Shown here in pieces: positions 52,117-60,584 of a DNA stretch of 60,939 nucleotides. The translations under genes were made by a program, and so were the position numbers. Under the pieces are notes generated by a model. That model was not told the origin of the DNA, ran no database searches, and was given only the letters and a program-made list of their open reading frames with translations. Position 1 is the first letter of the stretch. Each line of letters opens with the position of its first letter. This DNA comes from Bacillota bacterium (GTDB lineage Bacteria > Bacillota > Clostridia > Peptostreptococcales > Anaerovoracaceae): the NCBI GenBank assembly GCA_017440275.1, contig JAFSHN010000007.1:1-60939 (forward strand), in the 5' to 3' direction.

Positions 52117-53286
52117 ATGGCTGACAAGAAAAAGACAATAATTAAAAAACCCAACGGTTTTATTTTGGGACTTGCTTTGGCAATTGTAAAACCGATTCTA
52201 AAATTCAAATATAAAACAACATATGATAAAAGCGGTATCAAAGATATGGAAGGCCCGGCACTTGTTCTCTGCCCTCATACATCAAATATCGACTTTATAG
52301 TAGTTGCAGCAATGCTCTGGCCACATCGTCCTACCTTCGTAGTGAGTGAACACTTTATGGCAAAGCCACTTATTCGCAAACTGCTCAACCTTATGCATGT
52401 TATTCCAAAGAAGATGTTCTGTCCTGACATAAAAACCATTATGAACATCATTCGTGCAAAAGATTCAGGTAATGTAATAGTGCTCTTTCCTGAAGGTCGC
52501 CTTCCTGCCATCGGTCACTCCGTACAGGTTACAGAAGGCACTGCCGATTTGATAAAAAAACTCAAAATCAACGTCTATATAGTCACTGAAAACGGTGCAT
52601 ACAAAACTCTTCCTAAATGGGGCAAAGCAGGTCTCAGAGCCGGTAAGATGCACATAGATTCCTATAAGCTCTACGATGCTTCTGTCATCAAGGATCTGAC
52701 AGTTCCCCAAATTGAAGAAGATTTGGCAAAAGCCATCTACCATAATGAAGACAAGATTTTCGAAGATGTATTTTACAAGTGTGACGCTCCTGCCCTCGGT
52801 CTTGACGGAGTTCTCTACAAGTGTCCTGAATGCGGAGCCGAATTTGAAATGGTTTCAACCAATCGCCACATCACTTGCAATAGATGCGGTTTTAAGGCCG
52901 AACTTGATAATTACTACAAATTCCACGGAGCACCTTTTACAGGTATAAATGAGTGGTACGCTTGGCAGGAATCACAACTCGATTTAGATACGCCTCTTGA
53001 ATGCGAGACTATCCTTGCAGTTCCCGGTGAAGACGGCAATATGAACAGAAACGCCGGTTATGGCAAAATCTATATGGACAGAGAAATCATCCGATTTGTC
53101 GGAACTTGTTTTGGTGAAGAGTTCAGCTTTGAAGAAAAGCCTTCTGACATTAAAGCTTTCCCTATGAGCGTAGGCGATCACTTCGACATATACCATAAGA
53201 AAAAAATGTACAACTTCATTCTCCAGCCTGACCCTCGCCAGGTGGTAAAATGGACCTTGTATATGGATAAGTTAATGAAAGAATAG
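52117..53286 (+). CDS. PlsC-like acyltransferase fused to a zinc ribbon
   Basis: 389 residues. The acyltransferase domain (about 40-215) has the HX4D motif as PHTSNIDF and the FPEGRLP block. After it, CPECG and CNRCG (about 235-260) form a four-Cys zinc ribbon, followed by a 120-residue beta-rich domain. The first part should acylate lysophosphatidate or a related lipid; the added domains suggest a regulatory or protein-binding job. AGAGGT precedes the ATG. Lone gene. Confidence 0.85.
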   Translation: MADKKKTIIKKPNGFILGLALAIVKPILKFKYKTTYDKSGIKDMEGPALVLCPHTSNIDFIVVAAMLWPHRPTFVVSEHFMAKPLIRKLLNLMHVIPKKMFCPDIKTIMNIIRAKDSGNVIVLFPEGRLPAIGHSVQVTEGTADLIKKLKINVYIVTENGAYKTLPKWGKAGLRAGKMHIDSYKLYDASVIKDLTVPQIEEDLAKAIYHNEDKIFEDVFYKCDAPALGLDGVLYKCPECGAEFEMVSTNRHITCNRCGFKAELDNYYKFHGAPFTGINEWYAWQESQLDLDTPLECETILAVPGEDGNMNRNAGYGKIYMDREIIRFVGTCFGEEFSFEEKPSDIKAFPMSVGDHFDIYHKKKMYNFILQPDPRQVVKWTLYMDKLMKE

Positions 53287-53293
53287 GTATAAA

Positions 53294-53321
53294 AAAAGAC
53301 TGCTTCTATGCAGTCTTTTTT
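53294..53321. terminator. Bidirectional terminator after the acyltransferase gene
   Basis: AAAAGACTGC/GCAGTCTTTT hairpin, six-base loop, Ts on the plus side and As on the other. Confidence 0.85.
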
Positions 53322-53329
53322 AGTTACGC

Positions 53330-54298
53330 TTATTTATTTTGTTCTCTGTTTACTATCCAAATACTTCCGCAAATGAGCACCATAGCTGCGAAGGTCATAG
53401 TTGTGAAGGCACCGTGTTCTCCCAGGAGAGTAGCTGCCAGAATAACGCCCACAATCGGTATCAGGAAGCTATATACAGAAACTCTTGAAACAGTGTTATA
53501 CTTGAGCAAGATGCTGCGGAGTGTATAAGCCACCGCTGAAACCATTCCCAGATAAATGAGAATAGCAACTGCTTTACCTGTCACAACCCCCAGTGAGCCT
53601 CCTCCCACCAAAGCAATTGCCATCAATGTAAGTCCTCCGGTAAAGAACTGCCATCCACAGAGAGTTACAGGACTTTCAGCCTGAGAAAACTTTCTGATGA
53701 ATACGGCCGATACGGCTCCGGAAATAGATGACAACAACACGAAGCCTTCGCCCATAAGGGACATGTCAAAAGACATAGCCTCAGTGCTGCCCTGTAAATT
53801 AACAAGAACCGTTCCTGCAATGCCTGCAAGACAGCCAAGAGCCTTGCCCATGGTCATCTTTTCCTGATGAAAAACCAGGCAAGCAAAAAGCACACTTATC
53901 ATAGAAGATGAGCCGGACAAAATAGAAGCTTTTGTACCGCTTGAGTTAGCTACGCCGATGTAGTAGAAAAAGTACTGCACCGTTGTCTGTGCCAACGACA
54001 GATAAAACACAGCTTTCCAGGATTCTTTTCTCGGAATTATGGGTTTCTTGCATATAATGCTTTAGCACACGATTACCATCAGCCCTGCCAGCGCAAAACG
54101 CATTCCGGCAAAAAGCATAATATTCATCGCGCTTGATGTATCAATTTGGAAATGCTCATAGCCCAGCTTGATAAAAATCGGTGCACTTCCCCACAGACCG
54201 CAGCTAATCAGTGAAAAAATCAAAACCGCCGCAGTACTTGCCAAAGGATGTGGTTTGTTCAGTGTTTCTTCTTTACTTAAAACTTCTTCACTGTTCAT
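53330..54298 (-). pseudogene. EamA/DMT transporter broken by one in-frame stop
   Basis: The reading frame from 54298 (MNSEEVLSKE) runs through two EamA-type spans to VIVC, meets TAA at 54062-54064, and continues in the same frame as SIICKKPIIP into the remaining eight spans (VFYLSLAQTT to the end at 53330). No bases are gained or lost; one substitution would restore about 320 residues, the normal DMT length. A GTG restart at 54010 could yield a part protein, but it would lack two spans. A sequencing error is possible. Confidence 0.8.
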
Positions 54299-54312
54299 TT
54301 TTGACCTCGTAA

Positions 54313-55560
54313 TTACAGTTCATCACGCATTTTTACAAGTTTACGCACAAGTCTATTCAGGTCATTAATTCTTCTTACAACCTTGTAAGCGTTTTCTTCT
54401 CTGTACATAAAAATAGTATTAAGTGTTGTATTAAGTGCTTCGCAAAGAGCATCGATTTTTGCAACGATGTCTCCTGAAGCTTGTCCGTTTGCAGAAACTT
54501 CACCAATTTCATAGTGGTAGTCAATTCCAAATAACTCTCTTACCTTAGCTGTCAGTCTGTTTTTAACGTCATTAAGATGTGCTTCGCAAACTGCACCGTT
54601 TTTCTTGAGAGCTTCAGGAAGTCCTGCTGCCTCATTGTGTAAAAATTCAAAGAACTCTTTGATTTCACCGAATCTCTGGTCGAATTCATCTCCCGGCATG
54701 GATAATGCGCTTCTATACAGAGTAATCTGAGAAAGAGCACTTACGATGATGTCGTGGAGTTTCAGTCTTGAAGACTGCTCCAGAATCTTACGGCTTTCAG
54801 ACGCACAGTCTCTTAAGATAGCTTCCTTCAGCTCATCAACGCCGATGTTTTTCTTTGCGCTTACGGCAAACATGTGGATGTCTTCCACTTCCATAAGTCC
54901 GGAAATGAACTTGCGGCAGTATTCGATGTAAGCATCAAGATCTTCAGGATCGATAACGTCTATTTTGTTTACTGCAAAGTAGAACTTTGCAGCATATTCT
55001 TTCGCGTTCTTTAAAAAGTCTATTTCGATCTGGTTAATCGGGCTGTCTACAGACAGTGTAAAGATAACCGCATCACTTTCCTTTACGAAGTTGTACGCCT
55101 CTTCAGTGTTGTTTTCGTGCATGGAACCAACACCGGGAGTGTCTACGAAAGTCAGACCGCTCTTAAGGAATTCGGACGGACACTTGATAGCAACCTTTGT
55201 AACCCCTAGATGGTTATCACTGTTTTCCTGCTCGTTGACATATGTATGAATGTCTTCAAATGCAGTTTCCTTAACTACACCGTTGGCAAAGTGGACTGCT
55301 GCGCCCTTTTCACCATACTCGATGGTTGTTACAACTGCAGTTACGGGAACAATGCCCACAGGAAGAATTTTATCTCCAAGGATTCCGTTAGTCAATGCAC
55401 TCTTGCCGCGTTTGAACTGACCGATTACGGAAACCGTCATCTTTTCGTTTTCTAACTTGTCTTTGAGCTGGCGCACTCTTGCCAATTCTTTTCCTGTTAT
55501 TTCATAGCTGGCAAATAAACCTTCAGCCTCATTAATTCTTTCTAAAATATTGTTTTCCAT
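54313..55560 (-). CDS. Short dynamin-like GTPase
   Basis: 415 residues, much shorter than usual bacterial dynamins (600 or more). G1 is GQFKRGKSAL near 47, G3 DTPGVGS near 137, G4 NKIDV near 195, with PVTAVVTT as switch I. A helical stalk follows but the membrane-dipping paddle is not obvious. It follows the ferredoxin-like gene by eleven bases. May remodel or mark membranes. Confidence 0.85.
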   Translation of the reverse strand: MENNILERINEAEGLFASYEITGKELARVRQLKDKLENEKMTVSVIGQFKRGKSALTNGILGDKILPVGIVPVTAVVTTIEYGEKGAAVHFANGVVKETAFEDIHTYVNEQENSDNHLGVTKVAIKCPSEFLKSGLTFVDTPGVGSMHENNTEEAYNFVKESDAVIFTLSVDSPINQIEIDFLKNAKEYAAKFYFAVNKIDVIDPEDLDAYIEYCRKFISGLMEVEDIHMFAVSAKKNIGVDELKEAILRDCASESRKILEQSSRLKLHDIIVSALSQITLYRSALSMPGDEFDQRFGEIKEFFEFLHNEAAGLPEALKKNGAVCEAHLNDVKNRLTAKVRELFGIDYHYEIGEVSANGQASGDIVAKIDALCEALNTTLNTIFMYREENAYKVVRRINDLNRLVRKLVKMRDEL

Positions 55561-55571
55561 TGAAACCTCTC

Positions 55572-56009
55572 TTATTTATAGAATGTGCACGCTGCACAAG
55601 CAGGGTTTGACGCTCTCTGTTCTTCATCGCAATAAATTGGGAAAAATACAAGATTGCGGTCGTTTTTATCTCCTCTCAGGGATTTCATTGCAGCAATCTG
55701 GCAAAGTGTACCTACAAACTCAGCATGCTGACCGGCTTTAACTTTGCGGCTTGTGGCTCTGTAAATAGGTGCCATTTCTCTGCCTCTGATATCTTCATCA
55801 GACTGGAAGAATTCTTCAAACTCAGGCATTGTTACAGGCATATACAGAGGGCAATAAAGCATACACGCATTACACTTGCTGCAGCCATCTTCATTTACTA
55901 CCGGACGCTTTTGTCCGTCAACTTCTTCCATCTTTACACAAACATATTTACAAGCAACTACGCAGGCTTCGCAGCCGTTACAGTTCTTAATTCTTTCTGT
56001 CAATTGCAT
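55572..56009 (-). CDS. Two-cluster ferredoxin-like protein
   Basis: 145 residues from ATG at 56009, one base after the pdxY stop. Two 4Fe-4S motifs, CNGCEACVVAC and CSKCNACMLYC, at about 9-52, then an 85-residue part with CQIAAMKSL, FPIYCDEEQ and CAACTF that resembles the start of F420-hydrogenase beta-type proteins. Probably an electron carrier or regulator. Partner unknown. Confidence 0.75.
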   Translation of the reverse strand: MQLTERIKNCNGCEACVVACKYVCVKMEEVDGQKRPVVNEDGCSKCNACMLYCPLYMPVTMPEFEEFFQSDEDIRGREMAPIYRATSRKVKAGQHAEFVGTLCQIAAMKSLRGDKNDRNLVFFPIYCDEEQRASNPACAACTFYK

Positions 56010-56010
56010 T

Positions 56011-56865
56011 TTAGTACCTCTCAAAATCCGTCATTTCATCTAAATATCTTTCAATCGGAATGCCTTTATTCTTGTCGGCATTTTCCGCATTTCTCAAAAT
56101 AAGTTGGCGAACCATATTCATTGCATAAGCAGTAGACCTTTGTAGATCATATCCCTTGAGAACACCTCCTACCAGAAGTGCGGAGAATGTATCTCCTGTT
56201 CCCGCAAAATGTACGGGTACATGTTCGTAAGGAATTGTAAAATACTCTTCTTTTTCATCGTCATATCCGAATACACAGTGCTGATTATCCATATTGATAC
56301 TGGTCACGATTACAGATTTAGACCCCATCTCACGCAGTTTATCTACAATCTGCTGTGCCTCTGCACGGGTCACCTGTTCTTTGTCCTGGTAAATATCAGC
56401 CAGGAATGCAGCCTCAGTATAGTTTGGCATAATAATATCTGCCACTGAGCAAAGTCGTCTCATATGTCTTACAGTATCGTCGGAAACACCATTGTATAGT
56501 TTGCCGTCATCACCCATAATAGGGTCAACGAAGATGTGCTTGCCAAGGGTCCGCTGCTCTTTGCAGTACTCAGAAATTACTTTTGCCTGTTCTTCTGACA
56601 AAATCAATCCGGTACAGATAGCATCAAACTCAAAGCCCAGTTCTTTCCAAACTTTCAGAGTTCCCTTCATATATTCTGTTGTATCAAGAATCTCAAAGAG
56701 CCCATAATCCAAAGTATTTGAAACTACAGCTGTGGGCAGATTATAGATGTTGAATCCCATATGGCTCATAATAGGAATCATACATCCCAGAGAAATCTTA
56801 CCATACCCTGCAATATCATTTATAAGGAGTATTCTCTCCGGTTCTTTTTCTTGTCTTTTAATCAT
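56011..56865 (-). CDS. pdxY: Pyridoxamine/pyridoxal kinase
   Basis: 284 residues. NDIAGYGKISLGCMIPI at the start, DPIMGDDGKLYNG near 117, TNYTEA-like PNYTEAAFL near 147 and the anion hole HFAGTGDTFSALL near 223 mark the ribokinase-like PdxK/PdxY group. It phosphorylates vitamin B6 forms for salvage. First gene of the run with ferredoxin and dynamin. Confidence 0.92.
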   Translation of the reverse strand: MIKRQEKEPERILLINDIAGYGKISLGCMIPIMSHMGFNIYNLPTAVVSNTLDYGLFEILDTTEYMKGTLKVWKELGFEFDAICTGLILSEEQAKVISEYCKEQRTLGKHIFVDPIMGDDGKLYNGVSDDTVRHMRRLCSVADIIMPNYTEAAFLADIYQDKEQVTRAEAQQIVDKLREMGSKSVIVTSINMDNQHCVFGYDDEKEEYFTIPYEHVPVHFAGTGDTFSALLVGGVLKGYDLQRSTAYAMNMVRQLILRNAENADKNKGIPIERYLDEMTDFERY

Positions 56866-56963
56866 TGGCTTTTGCTCCTATGCAATAAACTTCCAATATA
56901 TTAGTATATTTGAAAATGGTCTAAAATGCAAGAGGCGGCACACGGAAACCTTGGAGTACATAC

Positions 56964-56988
56964 AAAAAATCCCGTCAAGCGACGGGAT
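56964..56988 (-). terminator. Terminator after the ECF operon
   Basis: Eight-bp hairpin ATCCCGTC/GACGGGAT with a four-base loop, then six Ts on the minus strand. Confidence 0.9.
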
Positions 56989-56993
56989 GATTT

Positions 56994-57716
56994 TTATATT
57001 TCAAGAACCCCATATTTGATTTTAATTCGCATAAGTTTTTCCATTATAGGCTTAACCAGGAAAAACATTGTTAATGCCACACATATTCCCTGGGTAATAT
57101 TCACAGGTAAGCCGAACAGATAAATCGTCCAGATGGTTTCCTTTGTGATATATGCCGCCATGGTAAACACACTGCAAGTATCGAGAATAATTCCCACAAA
57201 GGCAACCATTGTCACGAATCCCACAACGGCACATTTCAGCGGTTTCTTTTCATCAAGTATTTTTACTTTGTATAAGAAAGATGCGCCAAAACCTATAAGA
57301 CCGTAGGCAAACATCTGCCAAGGAGTCCAAGGTCCCTGTCCGAAAATCATATTGCTTATCAGCATACCAAGAGATCCGGTTAAGAATCCCGCCTGAGGCC
57401 CGAAAGCCATTCCCGTCATCATAACGATGGCCCCCATAGGTTTAAAGTTTGGAAGCCATACAAGAGCTGCTCTCGATGCAACGGTCAGGGCACACATAAT
57501 GGCAATTATTACAAGTTCTCTTGCCTGAGGTTTTCTGCTCTCAAAATTTGCAAAAAACGGTACCATAGAGAGGAACATTATAACAACGCTGGTTATATAC
57601 ATTTTTCGGTCGCCCAAATAGTTTCCTATAGCAAAAGCTGCCGGAATCAATATGAGAATAACAACCAGGGAAATACACAAACTCTTGTTATCTTTTTTTA
57701 AAGATTCATTTGACAT
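56994..57716 (-). CDS. ECF transporter substrate-binding (S) component
   Basis: 240 residues, about seven spans. The conserved block MTGMAFGPQAGFLTGSLG near 98-115 and GQGPWTPWQMFAYGLIGF are typical of corrinoid-type or related S components. As the operon is under a cobalamin riboswitch, the cargo is probably a corrinoid or a B12 building block. It overlaps the ATPase gene by 19 bases. Confidence 0.85.
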   Translation of the reverse strand: MSNESLKKDNKSLCISLVVILILIPAAFAIGNYLGDRKMYITSVVIMFLSMVPFFANFESRKPQARELVIIAIMCALTVASRAALVWLPNFKPMGAIVMMTGMAFGPQAGFLTGSLGMLISNMIFGQGPWTPWQMFAYGLIGFGASFLYKVKILDEKKPLKCAVVGFVTMVAFVGIILDTCSVFTMAAYITKETIWTIYLFGLPVNITQGICVALTMFFLVKPIMEKLMRIKIKYGVLEI

Positions 57717-59368
57717 AGCTTAATCACGTCCTCGTTATTAATTGCGTTTTCAAATAAATGGCGACTCATACGATTAGCTGCAGTAGTGTAAAAACTGTTT
57801 CTTGAAAAGAATTTATTAGGTGTATTAACAGTAATCAATCCCCCGTCAAAAAACATACCCACTTTATCAACGTATTTGGCACAAAATTCCACATCATGAG
57901 AAACCATCAGAATAGTTACGCCTTTGCTCTTCAAAGTTTTAAGAACTTCTGCCAGCTTCAGTTTGAAGAAGTTATCCAGGCCCTTTGTAGGCTCATCGAG
58001 GAGCAGAATCTTAGGCTCAGTTAATAGTACTTTTGCCAAGGCTGCTCTCTGCTGCTCACCACCGGAAAGATCGTAAGGATGACTTTCAAGCAGTTCTTCA
58101 ATGTCGCAAATTTTTGCTATTTCAGCAATTTTAGTTTCTTTATCAGCACAATCCTTGTCCATCATTTCTGCCAAGTCTTCTCCCACAGTCTGCTTGACGA
58201 AAATACTCTGCGGGTCCTGAGGCAACATCGCCAGATTGCCTTTAAACAATTCAAAAGATTTGTATTTTTCAACTCTCTTACCATCTATGAGAATCTGTCC
58301 TCTGTACGGTTTGCAGATATTACAAATGGCCTTAAGGGTAGTAGACTTACCCGTTCCGTTCCCCCCTACTATTGCAAAGAACTCGCCTCTTGAAACGTAG
58401 AAATCAACACCTTTAAGAATGTCTTGGCCTGTCTTTTCATATCTGAACCAGACTTTCTTAATGGATATGGCAGGAACGCCAATGTTTTCACCTCGCTGTT
58501 CTTTCTCATCTATCGCTGTGTGGACAGGATTATTACCACTGAAAACTTCGCTTAACCAGTTCCTTCCTTCTCTCACAGTAAGCGGACACTTCAGGTTGTT
58601 CTCAACGCCGTAATAAATCTGTACCGGTGAAGGCATTGCCGCAAACATTTCATTTTTGGTCTCTTTGAGGTATTCTCCCACTGCGTGAGGATTATCGTCA
58701 CATATTATTCTTCCCTTTTCCATAACTACAACCCGATCTGATGCATGGAAAATATCTTCAAGACGATGCTCTGTAATGATTATGGTTGTTCCCAGTTCAA
58801 GATTAATTTTGCGCACAGTATTTAAAAAGTCTGTGGCGGCGATAGGGTCAAGCTGGCTGGTAGGTTCGTCCAGAATAAGAACTGTAGGCTGCATTGCCAT
58901 AATAGACGCCAAATTAAGAAGTTGCTTCTGTCCTCCGGAAAGTTCAGAAACATTCTTATGAAACCACCCCTGAATACCGAAATAGCTGGCCATTTCAGCT
59001 ACTCTAAGACGAATTGTTTTTTGATCCATTCCCAGGCTCTCAAGGCCAAAGGCTAGTTCATGCCATACTTTATCGGTTACAATCTGATTATCGGGATTTT
59101 GCATAACGTATCCAATTTTTGCAGACTGGTCTCTCAGGGTAATGTCCTTGAGCAATTTACCTTCAAAATAGATTTTTCCTTCTGTTACTCCGTGAGGAGT
59201 CAGGACACTTTTCAGATGCTTAAGAAGAGTTGTCTTGCCGCTGCCACTTTTGCCGCATACAGTAATATATTCTCCCTGTTCTATTTCTAAATTAATATGG
59301 TCCAGTGCTTTTTTCCCGCTGCCCAGAGCGTAGGAAAAGCTTAAATCCTTGATCTCAAAATGCGCCAT
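57698..59368 (-). CDS. ecfA: ECF transporter double ATPase (two fused ABC domains)
   Basis: 556 residues. Domain 1: Walker A GKSGSGKTT near 37, Q-loop YVMQNPDNQI, signature LSGGQKQL, LILDEPTSQLD. Domain 2: GGNGTGKSTT near 333, LSGGEQQRAA, LLLDEPTKGLD. One chain thus replaces the usual EcfA1/EcfA2 pair. It overlaps ecfT by 28 bases. Confidence 0.92.
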   Translation of the reverse strand: MAHFEIKDLSFSYALGSGKKALDHINLEIEQGEYITVCGKSGSGKTTLLKHLKSVLTPHGVTEGKIYFEGKLLKDITLRDQSAKIGYVMQNPDNQIVTDKVWHELAFGLESLGMDQKTIRLRVAEMASYFGIQGWFHKNVSELSGGQKQLLNLASIMAMQPTVLILDEPTSQLDPIAATDFLNTVRKINLELGTTIIITEHRLEDIFHASDRVVVMEKGRIICDDNPHAVGEYLKETKNEMFAAMPSPVQIYYGVENNLKCPLTVREGRNWLSEVFSGNNPVHTAIDEKEQRGENIGVPAISIKKVWFRYEKTGQDILKGVDFYVSRGEFFAIVGGNGTGKSTTLKAICNICKPYRGQILIDGKRVEKYKSFELFKGNLAMLPQDPQSIFVKQTVGEDLAEMMDKDCADKETKIAEIAKICDIEELLESHPYDLSGGEQQRAALAKVLLTEPKILLLDEPTKGLDNFFKLKLAEVLKTLKSKGVTILMVSHDVEFCAKYVDKVGMFFDGGLITVNTPNKFFSRNSFYTTAANRMSRHLFENAINNEDVIKLCQMNL

Positions 59369-60234
59369 ATTATCTCCTCCATAATGTTAATGACTGACGG
59401 AATAGCCAGCAAGCAAAAGTACATAACACTTCCGATTATAGTGTAAATGTTAAAGGTAATTTCAAGGACCGGAGTGTATATCACTGCAGCACCGCCCATA
59501 AAGCCACATACACAGATTCCTGCCACAAGCCCAATCATTACAATCAACAAAACCAAGTCGCGTGAATCAAATCTGTATATGGCAAAATTAGTTCTTTTGC
59601 CGCTTCCGTATCCACGGCTTCTCATACTGTCAGCCGTTATAATTCCACCCTCTAAAGCCCAGGTAGCCAAGCCTGAAAGAACAGTCATGCCATTCTCTAT
59701 CTTTTCCTTTTTTTCAGTATTTTCACCGGCTTTGCCGATGCACATTCTGGCTGTCCCAATTTGAGATGCCTTTCTTTGAAAGTTAGGTACCAATCGTAGA
59801 ATCATCGTCAATACCAGCGAAATTGACGGCAGGAATTTGCCGAAAATATATATAAACTTGTCACTGGTCATCACAGCGTTATAAGACGCAAACCAGTTCA
59901 AAATACTTACAAACATAAAGGCAATGGCAACACCGTACAAAAGACCTTCCAACGTGTACGCCCTGCCAAAATATATAAACAAAATATGCGTTCCCGCAGT
60001 GTTAAATAATGGATTAATCAAGGCAAGAAGCAATATCAACGGAACCATCAAAACAAAGAATTTGAATCCTTTCAGCCCCTCAATGGTTACATAATATAAT
60101 AACGATAAAACAAATGAACATACCAAAAAAGCAGGGTGCATAAAGAACATTCCCAGGCCAATGGCACAAACAAAGAAAAAGAAATTTAATATAGGATTGT
60201 AGGACGAAAAATTATCTTTGTTTTTCACTTGCAT
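59341..60234 (-). CDS. ecfT: ECF transporter transmembrane (T) component
   Basis: 297 residues with five or six spans. The coupling helices with Ala-Arg-Gly pattern are seen as SQIGTARMCIG near 160 and DSMRSRGYGSG near 203. It links the ATPase to the S component. It is first in the operon and follows the riboswitch terminator by 13 bases. Confidence 0.9.
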   Translation of the reverse strand: MQVKNKDNFSSYNPILNFFFFVCAIGLGMFFMHPAFLVCSFVLSLLYYVTIEGLKGFKFFVLMVPLILLLALINPLFNTAGTHILFIYFGRAYTLEGLLYGVAIAFMFVSILNWFASYNAVMTSDKFIYIFGKFLPSISLVLTMILRLVPNFQRKASQIGTARMCIGKAGENTEKKEKIENGMTVLSGLATWALEGGIITADSMRSRGYGSGKRTNFAIYRFDSRDLVLLIVMIGLVAGICVCGFMGGAAVIYTPVLEITFNIYTIIGSVMYFCLLAIPSVINIMEEIIWRILRSRI

Positions 60235-60246
60235 ATCCTCTCAAAT

Positions 60247-60272
60247 AAAAAAGCGCTTCATTCTGAAGCGCT
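60247..60272 (-). terminator. Expression-platform terminator of the cobalamin riboswitch
   Basis: Nine-bp perfect hairpin AGCGCTTCA/TGAAGCGCT with a three-base loop, then six Ts on the minus strand, 13 bases before ecfT. Confidence 0.88.
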
Positions 60273-60317
60273 GATTGATTCAATCTAAAAGAAAAAATCA
60301 CTGTCATACCTCAGAAG

Positions 60318-60500
60318 ACTTTGATGAAATTACACGTTTAGCAGGTCTACCGACTTAATCCTTACAGCCTACTTGAGATGTCTTCCCAGAGCTTACGCTC
60401 CAGTGACTCGCGATTCAACGCTAATCTCTTTCGTAGATTTCACGGTTGCTGAGACACAGTGCCGGATTCTCACCGGCTTCCGAAAAATGCCTTGTGCACA
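60318..60500 (-). ncRNA. Cobalamin riboswitch
   Basis: On the minus strand GCCGGTGAGAATCCGGC (60478-60462) is the conserved GCCGGU stem, followed by CACTGT, later GAGTCACTGG, TCTGGGAAGAC and the B12 box AAGTCGGTAGACCTGC (60356-60341). These match the cobalamin aptamer in order. With a terminator directly after it, B12 should switch the ECF operon off. Confidence 0.93.
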
Positions 60501-60557
60501 TTATTTATTTACATTAAATATACTAGCATCGTTTATTATTTTTGTCAATAATGTTAA

Positions 60558-60579
60558 AGGGCTCTTTTAAAAGAGCCCT
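60558..60579 (-). terminator. Terminator after the Rpn-type gene
   Basis: Perfect 11-bp palindrome AGGGCTCTTTT/AAAAGAGCCCT just after the stop at 60585; the T tract after it is short. Confidence 0.6.
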
Positions 60580-60584
60580 CTTCA

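Noticed and set aside
54050-54070. Recoding of the in-frame stop in the EamA gene
   Set aside because: The codon is TAA, not TGA or TAG, and no recoding structure is visible.
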